NCBI GenBank assembly: GCA_026214975.1 | Contig: CM047807.1 | Location: 71,155,824-71,219,823, forward strand | DNA length: 64,000 nt | Reading direction: 5' to 3' | Source of the DNA: Gentiana macrophylla | Taxonomy: Eukaryota; Streptophyta; Magnoliopsida; Gentianales; Gentianaceae | In this document: one piece after another, positions 11,401 through 20,965 of the stretch | Numbering within the stretch: position 1 is the first letter of the stretch | How the letters are laid out: every line of letters starts with the position of its first letter | Notes under the pieces: generated by a model | The model's database searches: none | What the model saw: the letters and a program-made list of their open reading frames with translations, nothing else | Told to the model about the DNA's origin: nothing | Position numbers and translations under genes: made by a program

Positions 11401-11460
11401 CTTTTGTCATGTGATTGCTGCAACCACTGTCAAGATACCATGTATCTTTCTTTCCTCTGT
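8435..11460 (-). pseudogene. Tork-like copia pol (PR-INT-RT-RH), broken
   Basis: Reading leftward: protease WYLDSGCSNHMT just before 11410; integrase zinc finger (HRRLGH..H, CEGCMLGKQ) and core with HTDVCGP, RSDRGKEYTS and NGVSERKNRT, so all three catalytic acids are kept. RT starts WVYKTKLNPDG, with [20 protein letters not shown] and [12 protein letters not shown] at about 9414 precedes the YVDDLIFTGN active site (about 9360-9390), followed by two frameshifts (about 9320 and 9205). The 9190-8543 frame carries the end of RT and RNase H (LIGYTDSDWAGS, STAEAEY, CDSNSAI). A TGA near 8541 interrupts the tail, which otherwise ends exactly at the LTR edge. Tnt1-like in length and order. Confidence 0.9.
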
Positions 11461-12391
11461 TGCTACTTGACAGGCATAGAAGAGATTGTCTTCGACGTCC
11501 TTTTCTTCAGAAAAGTTAGCTTGATGATTCCCTTTTGATCGACATACCTTCTCGACGTGACCAAATTTCTTGCAATTTTTGCATTGTGGTTTTCCTTTAA
11601 ACCAACAGTCTTTCTCCAAATGGATTTTCCTCTTGCATATACCGCAAGGAGAAAATGTTTTGTTTGGAAGCTCTGTATTTTTAGAACCTTCATTTGATCT
11701 CCAATCATTTTGTTTTGATTTTTGTGACGGCGTTTTGAACTTAGATTGAAAAGCATTTTCAGTTGTGCCTTCGTGACGCCTTTCCAATCTATGTTCATGA
11801 GCTTCTAAAGACCCCATCAATTATGAAGCAGACAATTTTTCCAAATCTTTTGACTGCTCAATAGCTGTAATGATTGGATCATATTTTTCTATACATGTAA
11901 TTAATATTTTTTCCACAATTTTCTTCTCTGGGACGTCTTCTCCATTCGCCCGCAATTGATTTGCTAATGAATCTACTCTTGTGTAGTAGTCTTTAGCATT
12001 CTCTGACTCTTTCATTTTTAAATTCTCGAAATTTCTCCTCAATGAATGGAGTTTTGAGACTGTACCTTTCATTGCCTTGAAACTCCTCCTGCAACTTTTC
12101 CATCGCTTCTTTAGCCGTCTTGGCACTCATGATTCTTGGAAACAATTCTTCAGTCAAGCTTAACTGAAGGGCTAATAATGCTTGAGCAACTTTCTATTGA
12201 TTCTCCTTGAATTCTTTCTTTTGTGCGGTAGATAAATTTGAGATGTCGTCGGGGATGCTAAATCCCTTACTTACGATATCCCATAAATCTTGAGCACAAA
12301 AGTAGGTTCTCATTTTAATGAACCAATAGTCGAAATTTTCACCTCGGAAAATTGGAACCGGAATGGATGAGCGGAGTGTGTAATCTGCCAT
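11408..12391 (-). pseudogene. Tork-like copia gag, broken
   Basis: Starts MADYTLRSSIPVPIFRGENF at 12391, the conserved Gag N-terminus of this lineage. A stop at about 12194 and a frameshift near 12030 to 12060 follow. The frame 12126-11821 holds the capsid-like part (ENAKDYYTRVDSLANQL). After a stop at 11820 the C-terminal part carries LEAHEHRLERR and two zinc knuckles, CGICKRKIHLEKDC and CKNCKKFGHVEKVC. The frame is lost again near 11455 at the protease boundary. The protein would coat genomic RNA in virus-like particles if intact. Confidence 0.88.
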
Positions 12392-12430
12392 GATGTTGAT
12401 TTCGCCCAGTTGTAGTTGTGTCGAAACCGA

Positions 12431-12442
12431 GCTCCGATACCA
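12431..12442 (-). promoter_or_regulatory. PBS of Tork-like element, tRNA-iMet type
   Basis: The minus strand reads tggtatcggagc three bases inside the 5' LTR, complementary to initiator tRNA-Met 3' end as in most plant copia elements. Confidence 0.9.
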
Positions 12443-12444
12443 CT

Positions 12445-12805
12445 TGTTAGAGTTTTTGTAGAAGGTTGAATGGAGAAGGCTAGGATGATGAGTGTGAGAT
12501 GAAAAAGAATTGATAAGTTGGAGAGATTGGAGAAAGGGATTTTATTGTATTGATTGCTTGATTGCTTAGTTACATGGTGGTGGTGCTATTTATAGCCCCC
12601 ATTGGATAGTTCAAGTGTCTAATGTAGTTTTCTAGTTCTTTCTTACTTTTGAGTAATCACTACTAGAACCTACATGCTTCTAGTAGCTTCCATTCTAGTG
12701 TAGCAATATTTATCTATACAACTAGAAGCTTCTACACTAGGAATGCATTTCTACAATCTAGATATTTCTTTTCTTTTTTCTAGAAATGTGTAGCACAATT
12801 TAACA
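12445..12805 (-). repeat. 5' LTR of Tork-like element
   Basis: 361 bp, tgttagag..tttaaca, 360/361 identical to the 3' LTR at 8074-8434. Confidence 0.95.
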
Positions 12806-15593
12806 TGATCAATCCTGAAGCTGTTCGTGAAGAGCAACTGCAAAACACTCTAGATAGGGATATTGAGGAACAATGGAACTTGGTTCAGACTCGTATGATA
12901 GCGTGAGGACCGAATATAACATTTCCGACAATTACCTTTTTCTTAAGTTACGGCGATGACAAGGATCGGACCTTTCAGCGCAACGACAAAACCTCCCTAG
13001 TGCTTCATTACGATCATTTTATTGCGGGGCTCCGACCGCCCTTTGACCCATTCTTAATCGAGGTCATGGATAAATTGGCCGCCCTGCCTCGAGATTTCAC
13101 CCCTAAGGTGGTGAGGACGGTTATGGCGTTCATAGTATTATGTAGGATTTTGAAGGACAAACCCTCCACGGGGGTTTTCTTAAGGTTCTACATCTTTAGC
13201 AAGACCGAAAATAACAACCTGATCTCCACTAGGGTTAGGAAATTCCGATTTTTTTTTTGGCTCACTGATAAGGTGTGGGAATGGAAGGTCCGTGGGACGA
13301 AGGTTGAGTCCTCAGTCCTCTATAGGTTGGCTATTCCTGAAGTATGAATTTTGCGGTGACAGGTCGAACCACATCATACTACCCAAGCTTACAGACGAGA
13401 AGCTGTTTATCAATGACATCTACAAGACTTTAGGCTGGGATGGAGTCGGACAGTCGAGGACCTTCAGTTGGAGGATCCTACTCAAGAGGAATCAACCCTA
13501 CTGTTGTTTGGCAGGCATTTTGGGCCCTATCAACACGCAGCCATTTATGAAGATCCAGTGGATCGTAACCGACATCGAGTGGTATGGGAAATGTCACATC
13601 GGAAAGTTTGTGCCCTCGAAGTGTCGAATATGCCTAGGCGAGCCGTCCATGCAACCCTCAGTAAACTTAATTTTGTCATTTGCTTTCATTTACTTTTGTA
13701 ATTTACTTTCATCTTTTTTGTGCCTGCTGTTTTGATCACTTTTCATTCTTTACAGACACCAAGGTGAGCGCTAATGAACAAAGGAATCTGAGACTCCAAC
13801 ATCTTCTGGATGGAAATGAGGACATGCAGAAATTGCTGAGTGTGAGTCCGGGAGCGGTGCAATCCACTGTTGACATGACCTCGACCTCCGGCGGAGCTGA
13901 AGATTCTGATGCTAAAGCTTTGAAGGCCAAGAGAAAGAGGGGGCATCCAAGCCCAAGTCTAAAACTGCCTCTGGCGCTCCTGATTTTGTCAAGTCTGTTA
14001 CCAAGTCTTCATAGGACCGTGGCGAGAGCTCCCTTCGCAAAAAGAGCAAGGTTGGTGAGGGTAAAGTTATGGATCCTAAGACTGTGGCTCTGGTAACCGA
14101 TCTTGTTAAATCCCTTTCCTCAAGTGCCGCAGAGCTGCCTGTCGATCTAACCGGAGGTGATGATACCGTGTCGAGGCCGAGAAGGTTCTTGAGAAAGTTG
14201 TCGACAAGGGTAAGAAAAGTACGCGGGGACCACCGATTCAGCTCACGCTCTAAGGCCGCCGAAAGTGCCAGTGCCGACTGGTTATAAAGGCAAAGCTGCT
14301 CTATGGCTAGATCCTAAGATTTTGGTGAAGCCACCATTCAATCTGGAGGAGTCCCGGATGCTTGTGAGGTCAATTGGGGACGTGATTCCTCTCCGGAATA
14401 TCAAGTGGAGCATTCCTGATGCGTCTCAGCGAACCATAGGCAGATGAGTCCTTTCCAAAGTGGTATTGGAGGATAAGCTCGCTGCTTTTTCCAAGTTGAA
14501 CCCACCTGCTAGCAGTCTACAGCTCCTCAGTGATATGATTGGGTTGTTTGGAATGGTGGTGAGCTCGGTAAATAATTTTCCCTCTTTCCCTAAGACTTTC
14601 CTTTATTTTGCATCTATATTTGTTTTATGAGCTTGCTTCCTCTTTTCTCTTTCAGATGGGTACCGGGCTCCTTCAGACCAAAAGGGCTCTAGGGGCCTAT
14701 CAAAAGGCATATTAAGGCGATCTTACAGAGATGTTGCAGAAGTTGCACGATGCCGAGAAATCCAGACTCGAGTCGGATGGCCAGGCCGAACGTCCTGAGA
14801 AAAAGTTTGACGAGCTTCAGAGTGCCCACAAGCGGTTGCTCACCAAAGTTGAGAAGCTGTAAGCTAGGAATCCAAACTCCTTTCTGAGAAAGAGATCGAA
14901 GCCAAAAGAGGGCAGGAAGTCTCAGGTCTGATGGAAGAGCTCAAGACCGTTAAAGATGATGTTGTGGCCAAGTATGAGTATGAGAAGAAATCCGCTTCTA
15001 ATCTGGCGAACCAACTGGCTGCGGTCAAATCCAAACTTGAGGGGGTAAATGAGAAACGTCTTACGGAGCTGGAGAAAGCCTGAGAGGACAGATTCGATGG
15101 GTTCTATCACATTGCTCGATGTTGTAGAATGCTTTTAGGTGATAACACCCCTGATCTAGTGACTTTGAGGATGTGTCCGTTGATGGACCAGGAGGATCCG
15201 GATCTGAGGATTTGCCATCCTGACCTTCCTTATAATGACGATCAGCTGGCTAAGTTCGCTGCGAAGCAGGTGGAGAGAAATGAGCTGGTCTGGGACCCTC
15301 CGGCTCCGAATGCGGTGAACCTTATATCGATGATCAAGGATCTAGAGGTTCTTGCCTATTGGGGCGCTGAGGAGGCTGAGGGTGAGGATGAAGACAACGG
15401 CGATGATGATGATGATCCCGAGAAGTACCTGGACGCTTCTTTGTTACATGCTCAAGTTTCTGATCCCTCACTTCAACCCCTGGTGTATAGGGCTTTATTA
15501 ATCTCCCCTGATTGCAATTCATATGACTTTCTTGGCTTCAGCCTTTTATTACTCTTTTTTTTATCGGTAATGACTTTTACTTTCCGTATTTGA

Positions 15594-16080
15594 CTTTCAC
15601 TTGTGGCCGCTTTTGGCTTTCGGAATGCATGTTTCCTTTGCTTCTTGTCGTAAATCTGCGCGCCAAGCATTTGAGATAGCATCTATTTTTGTTCCGTTTG
15701 TTTTGCTTGAAATATTTCCATCTTTCAAGTCCATAACTCAAGTTCGCAAATCTTGTGAACAGGCATATGACTTTCTTGATCGTTGAACTCGCTAAAAATA
15801 ATTTGAACTTAAAAACTGACCCGCTTTTGTCAAACTCAATGCTCTTGAATTTTAGAAATTCGATATGCGGCCCCCTTGTTTCAAACGAGGCCAATGAATT
15901 TTTTGCGGCGAGGTTGGAACAAATGACCTCCATCAATCCAATGAATGCTCAAAGATTTTTATCCGGCCCCCATTGTTTCAGACAAGCGTAGGGCTCTTGG
16001 CCTGCGAGCTTGTCGGAAACAAAGTGGCTAGGCAAAACTTTAATAGGATCAACTTATAATTACAAAACGAACATTTTATT
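15594..16080. other. convergent 3' region between antisense gene 1 and Tat 1 pol
   Basis: No credible ORF. Contains short degenerate repeats (cggcccccttgtttcaaacgagg-like, at about 15868 and 15963). Likely 3' untranslated sequence for both converging genes. The corresponding interval of Tat 2 (50727-51620) is also repeat-rich. Confidence 0.5.
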
Positions 16081-16245
16081 CAAAATGATTTCCAATAGGA
16101 GTGACATAAAGCCTTGTACAAAATATGATTTGGTCTAGCCAAAGAGAGCGTCGCTCTTACAGGGAACGGATCCCCTACGGTACACATGGTGAGGTACAAG
16201 GTGTTGTGAACTATTTCCGACCAAACACTACAACAAAAAGCTGCT

Positions 16246-16595
16246 TTTGCCACGACAAAAAGTCGTGGCTAATAATCAAAAATCGTGGCGACTAACTCTT
16301 TAGCCACGACATGCTGTGGCAAATTGGTTGTGGCCAATACCTCGATTCTAATACATTGTTAGCCACGGCATGCGCCGTGGCAAATACTTTTGACCTTTTT
16401 AGCCACGCCGCGTTGTTGCTAATAACGTGCTGTTGACCGCTGATCTGGCACATCTTTTTTGCAACAGCTTGTTGTGGCAAAAACTCGATGACATGGCATG
16501 ATGACATAGCATGTATTATTTGCCACCACATGTTGTGGCTATTACTTGCTCACATGAAATACAATTTCCATAGCCGTGTCGTGGCTAAAACATCA
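16246..16595. repeat. left subterminal repeats of the CACTA element
   Basis: At least ten copies, in both orientations, of a word near agccacgac/gtcgtggct, often as inverted pairs such as gccacgacaaaaagtcgtgg at 16249. Such arrays bind the TNPA-type protein in En/Spm. Confidence 0.85.
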
Positions 16596-16834
16596 TTTTT
16601 TCATATATATATATATTATTTATTTCGCTACTTTTCTCCTTATAAAGCAACAAAACACCAAAATCAATAAATCATCATGCCTCATATCATATCATACGAT
16701 ACAAAAATACAAAATGTCTCTACTTAAGTATCAAAAGCCACACCAAAACAACTCTAAGTCGATGTAAGAGTAACATTACCATACCAACATAACTTGAAAT
16801 CCATGTTGTAAAAGAACAATACCAACATAAATGA

Positions 16835-19198
16835 CTAGTTATCACGCATGTCAGCTACATCATCCCTATGAGACGCAGGACAGCTTGAAGATGATTGAGC
16901 ACAAGATGCTGACTGAGCAGGCATTGGAAAATTTGGTAGTCGTGCGTCTGGATCTTTCTCCTTGATGTACGACATCAACATAGTGAATGCATTCAACAAA
17001 GTATCATGCTCCTGTTGGGAGACAAACGATGTATGGGATGGGTGGGGGGATGGGCTGGCGGAGCGTGGGGCACTTGGTCCTACTCCAGTGATATGACCTC
17101 GACGCCTACCTAAAACGCCCCCAATGATGGTGAGTTCGTCTGCAGGGGTAAGAGTTGTGTCGCGGGCCGCAACCCGCTCCTCCATGGCGCACTACATATT
17201 CAAGCATTTAATTATTAGCGTATGAATGATTAGCAAGTTGCGTAATGAATATGCATTAAAGACAAGTATACTTACGTATGCCTCTTTAGCTTCATTATTC
17301 GCCCACTCATCTCCATGACGATGCGGATCACCCCATACTTGCACAGCAGTTTTTTTTCGAGGTGGCTCATCTTGGTCTTGTGACGCATCTTGATCTTGGG
17401 CCTCATCTGGATCTTGTGGCTATGAATTATCCTATCAAATAATGCTAGATTAGAACACTGTTATATTGTAAAGGTTAAAATTGAAATGATAGTATACGCT
17501 TACAAGCATCTCACAATATTGGGGATACGATCTCCGCCCATGATAGCTCACCCACTTATGCTTCTTGCGATTGTTACTATTTTGTCTTGATAGTTCCTGT
17601 ATAAATAAAATTCAATTTAAAGATCACAAAATGCTAAACCACAAGACCTTAGATCAGTAGAGGAAACGGCAACAAACAAGTTTGCTATCCGAGAAAGAAC
17701 TTGTGATCTTACACAAGTCGTCAAGGTACAAAACACGAAAGAGAATAATTTGAATCGATGCATCATAAATAGCTACAAACTATTGATCAAACAATTATAT
17801 TGTTGTTAAAACAAATAGACACATCATGCTTCCATATTAGTACACACACAAACAAGAATCACGATTCTCCAGTATGTAGTTGTATAACTACACTTCGGAA
17901 ATCAGAATTAAGTTGGTTTATAAGAAACAAGTAAGTGAAATCCATGCCAAGATTATATAAAAGTTGATAGAGACCAAACATAAAGTAACAGAGGATTTGT
18001 TTTTCTTAAGGGTCTAAATACAGTGGCTTGTAACCGTAAAATTTGTGGCCAGACTCAAATGCTACATGCAATTTGATTATGAGAGATGGAACTAAACTGA
18101 TTCCTCTTCTATAAATTGTTGTCTAAGACTTTGGAAAATCGTTATAAATTGGTGATGAATCTTGAGATTTTTTTGGTCTCTATCAACTTTTATCAAATGA
18201 CATCATAAATATGGGACAAGACTGAGCATACAACCAGACATACTCCTTAACAGACAATGAACAAGTTTATACATGACTAAAATTACGAAACTTAGGGGTG
18301 AGCATCCATTTGGATACACCGCTCCCAATGAACAAGATCCCTGATGGAGCTGTGAGGGTTAAGTCGGGCACGATCCGGATCATCCTCTCCCCCATTCTTG
18401 TTGAAGTGGTCTTTGAGGTCAGTCTTCCAATCCCGGTATGCGTCCCCACAATCTCTCTAAAGTACCCTGCAAGTCACAGGATCTCAAAGCGATGAACCAA
18501 CCTCGAAACACATACCAAACGAATTAATAGTCGAGCAAGTAATACATGAATATCAAAATGAAATTATTGTAGCAAGGTAAATACATACTTTGATACGCTC
18601 GTATGTCAACGTCCTCTGCCCGATCTGGTACTTTTCCTACCCGTCATGGTAGGGCTCACAATGATGGCGAACTTGGATCCCGACCCACTTGCATATAAGG
18701 AAGCATCGGGACCTAATGCCTTCCACGTCCCATACTCAATATCCCATTGGAGTGGGATTGGACCGCGGATCTCAGCTACACGCATCAAGATTTTTTTGCC
18801 TATAGCCTTCCCTCGGCCCTTGCGGGCACGAGGTGCAGTAGTAGAGGCTGTAAACAAAAGACAGAGAAACATCTTAGTGTGTAGGTAATATGTTTATAGT
18901 TTCTACTGAAATGAAAAGCTAAATATAGACGAACAGAAAAAAATCAATTAGATATAAATTGTTCACACTATCTAATAGATCATTGTGGTAACTAACTCCA
19001 CAATTTATCAGTAGTAAAGTACAAACATGTTGGCATATGTATATGTAGTAAACATTTCAAGCAACGATAATGTGACTATAAGATGACTAACAAACTTAAC
19101 ATACATGATTGGCAATTTGATGGTATCCTATGTGGATTTTCCTGTGGTGGTTGTGCTCCACTTGATGAGCCTACAAAAGTAGCCACAGGTCCCACCAT
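16835..19198 (-). CDS. CACTA-borne Transposase_24 (Ptta/En/Spm)-like gene, multi-exon
   Basis: Exon reading on the minus strand. Exon 1 starts at 19198 (MVGPVATFVGSSSGAQPPQ) and ends before gtatgttaag near 19108. Exon 2 begins near 18850 (RKGRGKAIGKKILMRVAEIR). A further exon at about 18475-18310 gives GDAYRDWKTDLKDHFNK and LVHWERCIQMDAHP. One at 17597-17500 gives NNRKKHKWVSYHGRRSYP, one at 17432-17283 gives an acidic QDQDASQDQDEPPRKK stretch with HRHGDEWANNEAKEAY, and the last gives EERVAARDTTLTPADELTI then VLGRRRGHITGVG, ending at 16835. These blocks match, in order, the PF03004 family found in plant CACTA elements. Exon edges are my estimates and one internal stop (near 17420) may need a different junction. 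Confidence 0.68.
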
Positions 19199-20569
19199 TA
19201 TGTATACCTGTAAGAAGAAAAGGGATTTTAATGCTCAAAGATAATGGCATTTAACATTTAGCTTTCTCAGTGAGAATGTTGACGTCTATCATTCAAGGGC
19301 AGTGGAATGAAAATAGCTATTCCATGAGTTTAATTAGTTCCTGAGTCCGTATTTTGTCACATAATGTTGTATATGGTTTCATCATATACTAAGGATCTCA
19401 GCCGTAAAAAAATTAGTTTACATCCATTGCAGCACGCGTTCTACAACCTTATACCAAGAAAATGTTTTCCATGGCTAATCACATGATGAGGGATATTGGT
19501 TACAGCATAAGCCCACCAAATAATGTTTGTTTCAGTTTCAGGGAATAAAGGGCATGATTCGCCTAAGAGAAAGTAACCATAGCCGCTCAAATACATTTGA
19601 TCGATACCCCGCAGTAAGGAAGAAATAAATCCCTAAGCATGTTTTTAACAATTCCGGTTCAAAAGTCGGGTAGCCTGCTCAATAAACAAAACTTTAGCAA
19701 CATATTGACAAAAAATCGAACTCTTTAATCAGATTCAGATCAGGTTCTATTTCCAGAACAAATTTTAGATGCCAAAATCCTAATACTCAAAGGTCTTGAC
19801 TATGCACAATGCCAGAACTTACGAACAAACACAACTCCAGATACAATCTCCAGATTACAAGTTCAAATGTGTGACTACTAGAATAAATTCACAGAATGAA
19901 TCACGAATCCAACCAACAAACACAAGTTGATCGAGAAAACTCAAATGAAAACTTAAGTAGTCAAACTACTCAAAACGGTCCAACTGAATATATATCAAAT
20001 AGGCTTAGTCACAGCACACTTGTTCAGATTTCACAGATAACCAATTAAGCTTTCCTAAGTGAAAACAACTGGGCAACCGTAACATCTCGATCGATCATAA
20101 AAATTTGTTGGAATGGTTAATAGTTGAACATATAAAGCAGAACGAAAATTGGAAAACATCTTTGGAAAGCAGGGGAAACAAAAATTACTCACAGAAGATT
20201 AAAGACCGGAGTTCCGGCACGATTAAAGAGCGAGAGAATCTTGGTTCTTCGACCGAAAACAAGATCTGCGTCTTGAGCGCGGTGGTCCGGTGGTGGAGCT
20301 GCGTCTTGAGGCCAGGAGGCCGCTGCTCACACACCTACTCGCTGCTCGCGGAGTGCCTGATCTACCAGTCAAGGGAAATTGAAAAATTGAGATGATAAGC
20401 GAAAGCATAAACCCCAATTAAGGTTTTAATGAAAAATCGAGATGAGAACACTCACCTTCAAAGAGATCTAACGACTCGATATGGAGGAAGAAGGCGATGA
20501 ATCGTTTCTTTTTTATTCAATGATTTATTGTTTTTTCATGGGCTAGAGATTTATTGTTGAAACATATTA

Positions 20570-20965
20570 TTAGCCACGACTTTGTTGAGGCAAATAAGTG
20601 ACATGTCGACATTATATTTGCCACGTGGATTAAACATGATGACAAATACAAGATTTTTATTTTAATAAATCCAGTAAAATGTTTTGCCACAATATCCGTG
20701 ACAAATAATTTTGACAAATAGCGCCAACAACACGCGCCAATGAGTTTTCATTAATTTAAAATTTATTTGCCATGACAGCTGTGGCTAATACGTTAGGCGC
20801 CAATCGAAATACAGGCGGGAATTTTTTTTGGCAACAACGGTTGTGGCTAATGCTAATAGCAATTTTGAAATATCATAGAATTTCGCATTTGGCACATCTG
20901 TCGTGGCTTAAAGTTGATATTAGCCGCGACAAACTGTCATGGCAAAAACTTCTATGGCAAAAAGG
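20570..20965. repeat. right subterminal repeats of the CACTA element
   Basis: About nine copies of agccacgac/gtcgtggct variants (for example at 20573, 20771, 20909 and 20921), mirroring the left end. Confidence 0.82.

Larger units (their letters stand above)
8074..12805 (-). mobile_element. Ty1/copia element, Tork/Tnt1-like, structurally complete, 4732 bp
   Basis: Two 361 bp LTRs (8074-8434 and 12445-12805) differ at one base. The PBS (tRNA-iMet type) is at 12431-12442 and the PPT at 8435-8444, both minus. The flanks tgaac (8069-8073) and tgatc (12806-12810) look like a 5 bp TSD with one mismatch. Domain order gag-PR-INT-RT-RH and motifs resemble Tnt1/Tork elements. The ORF is broken at about eight places. 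It inserted in an exon of the Tat antisense gene. Near-identical LTRs indicate a recent insertion. Confidence 0.93.
7826..15593 (+). pseudogene. antisense gene of Tat-like element 1 (gypsy-type 'Transposase_28'-like protein), interrupted by copia element
   Basis: Exon pieces: 7826-8073 (Lys-rich, nuclear-signal-like PKKGKK and acidic IDDDDEPKKR in one frame), then the copia insertion, then 12811-13660, 13756-14567 and 14656-15593. The piece at 12960-13340 carries LVLHYDHFIAGLRPPFDPFL and VVRTVMAFIVLCRIL, a layout resembling the plant 'putative gypsy type transposon' family (PF04195), which is not a transposase. Later exons give a long heptad-like coiled coil (about 14700-15080) and an acidic tail with DDDDDPEK. 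GT-AG introns are visible at 13661-13755 and 14568-14655. Stops and frameshifts (TGA near 12904, others at about 13350, 14450 and 14860) make it a pseudogene. Function unknown. Confidence 0.7.

Noticed and set aside
20105..20395. Plus-strand 96-codon ORF in the CACTA element
   Set aside because: No family resemblance; lies in the likely 5' region of the minus-strand transposon gene.
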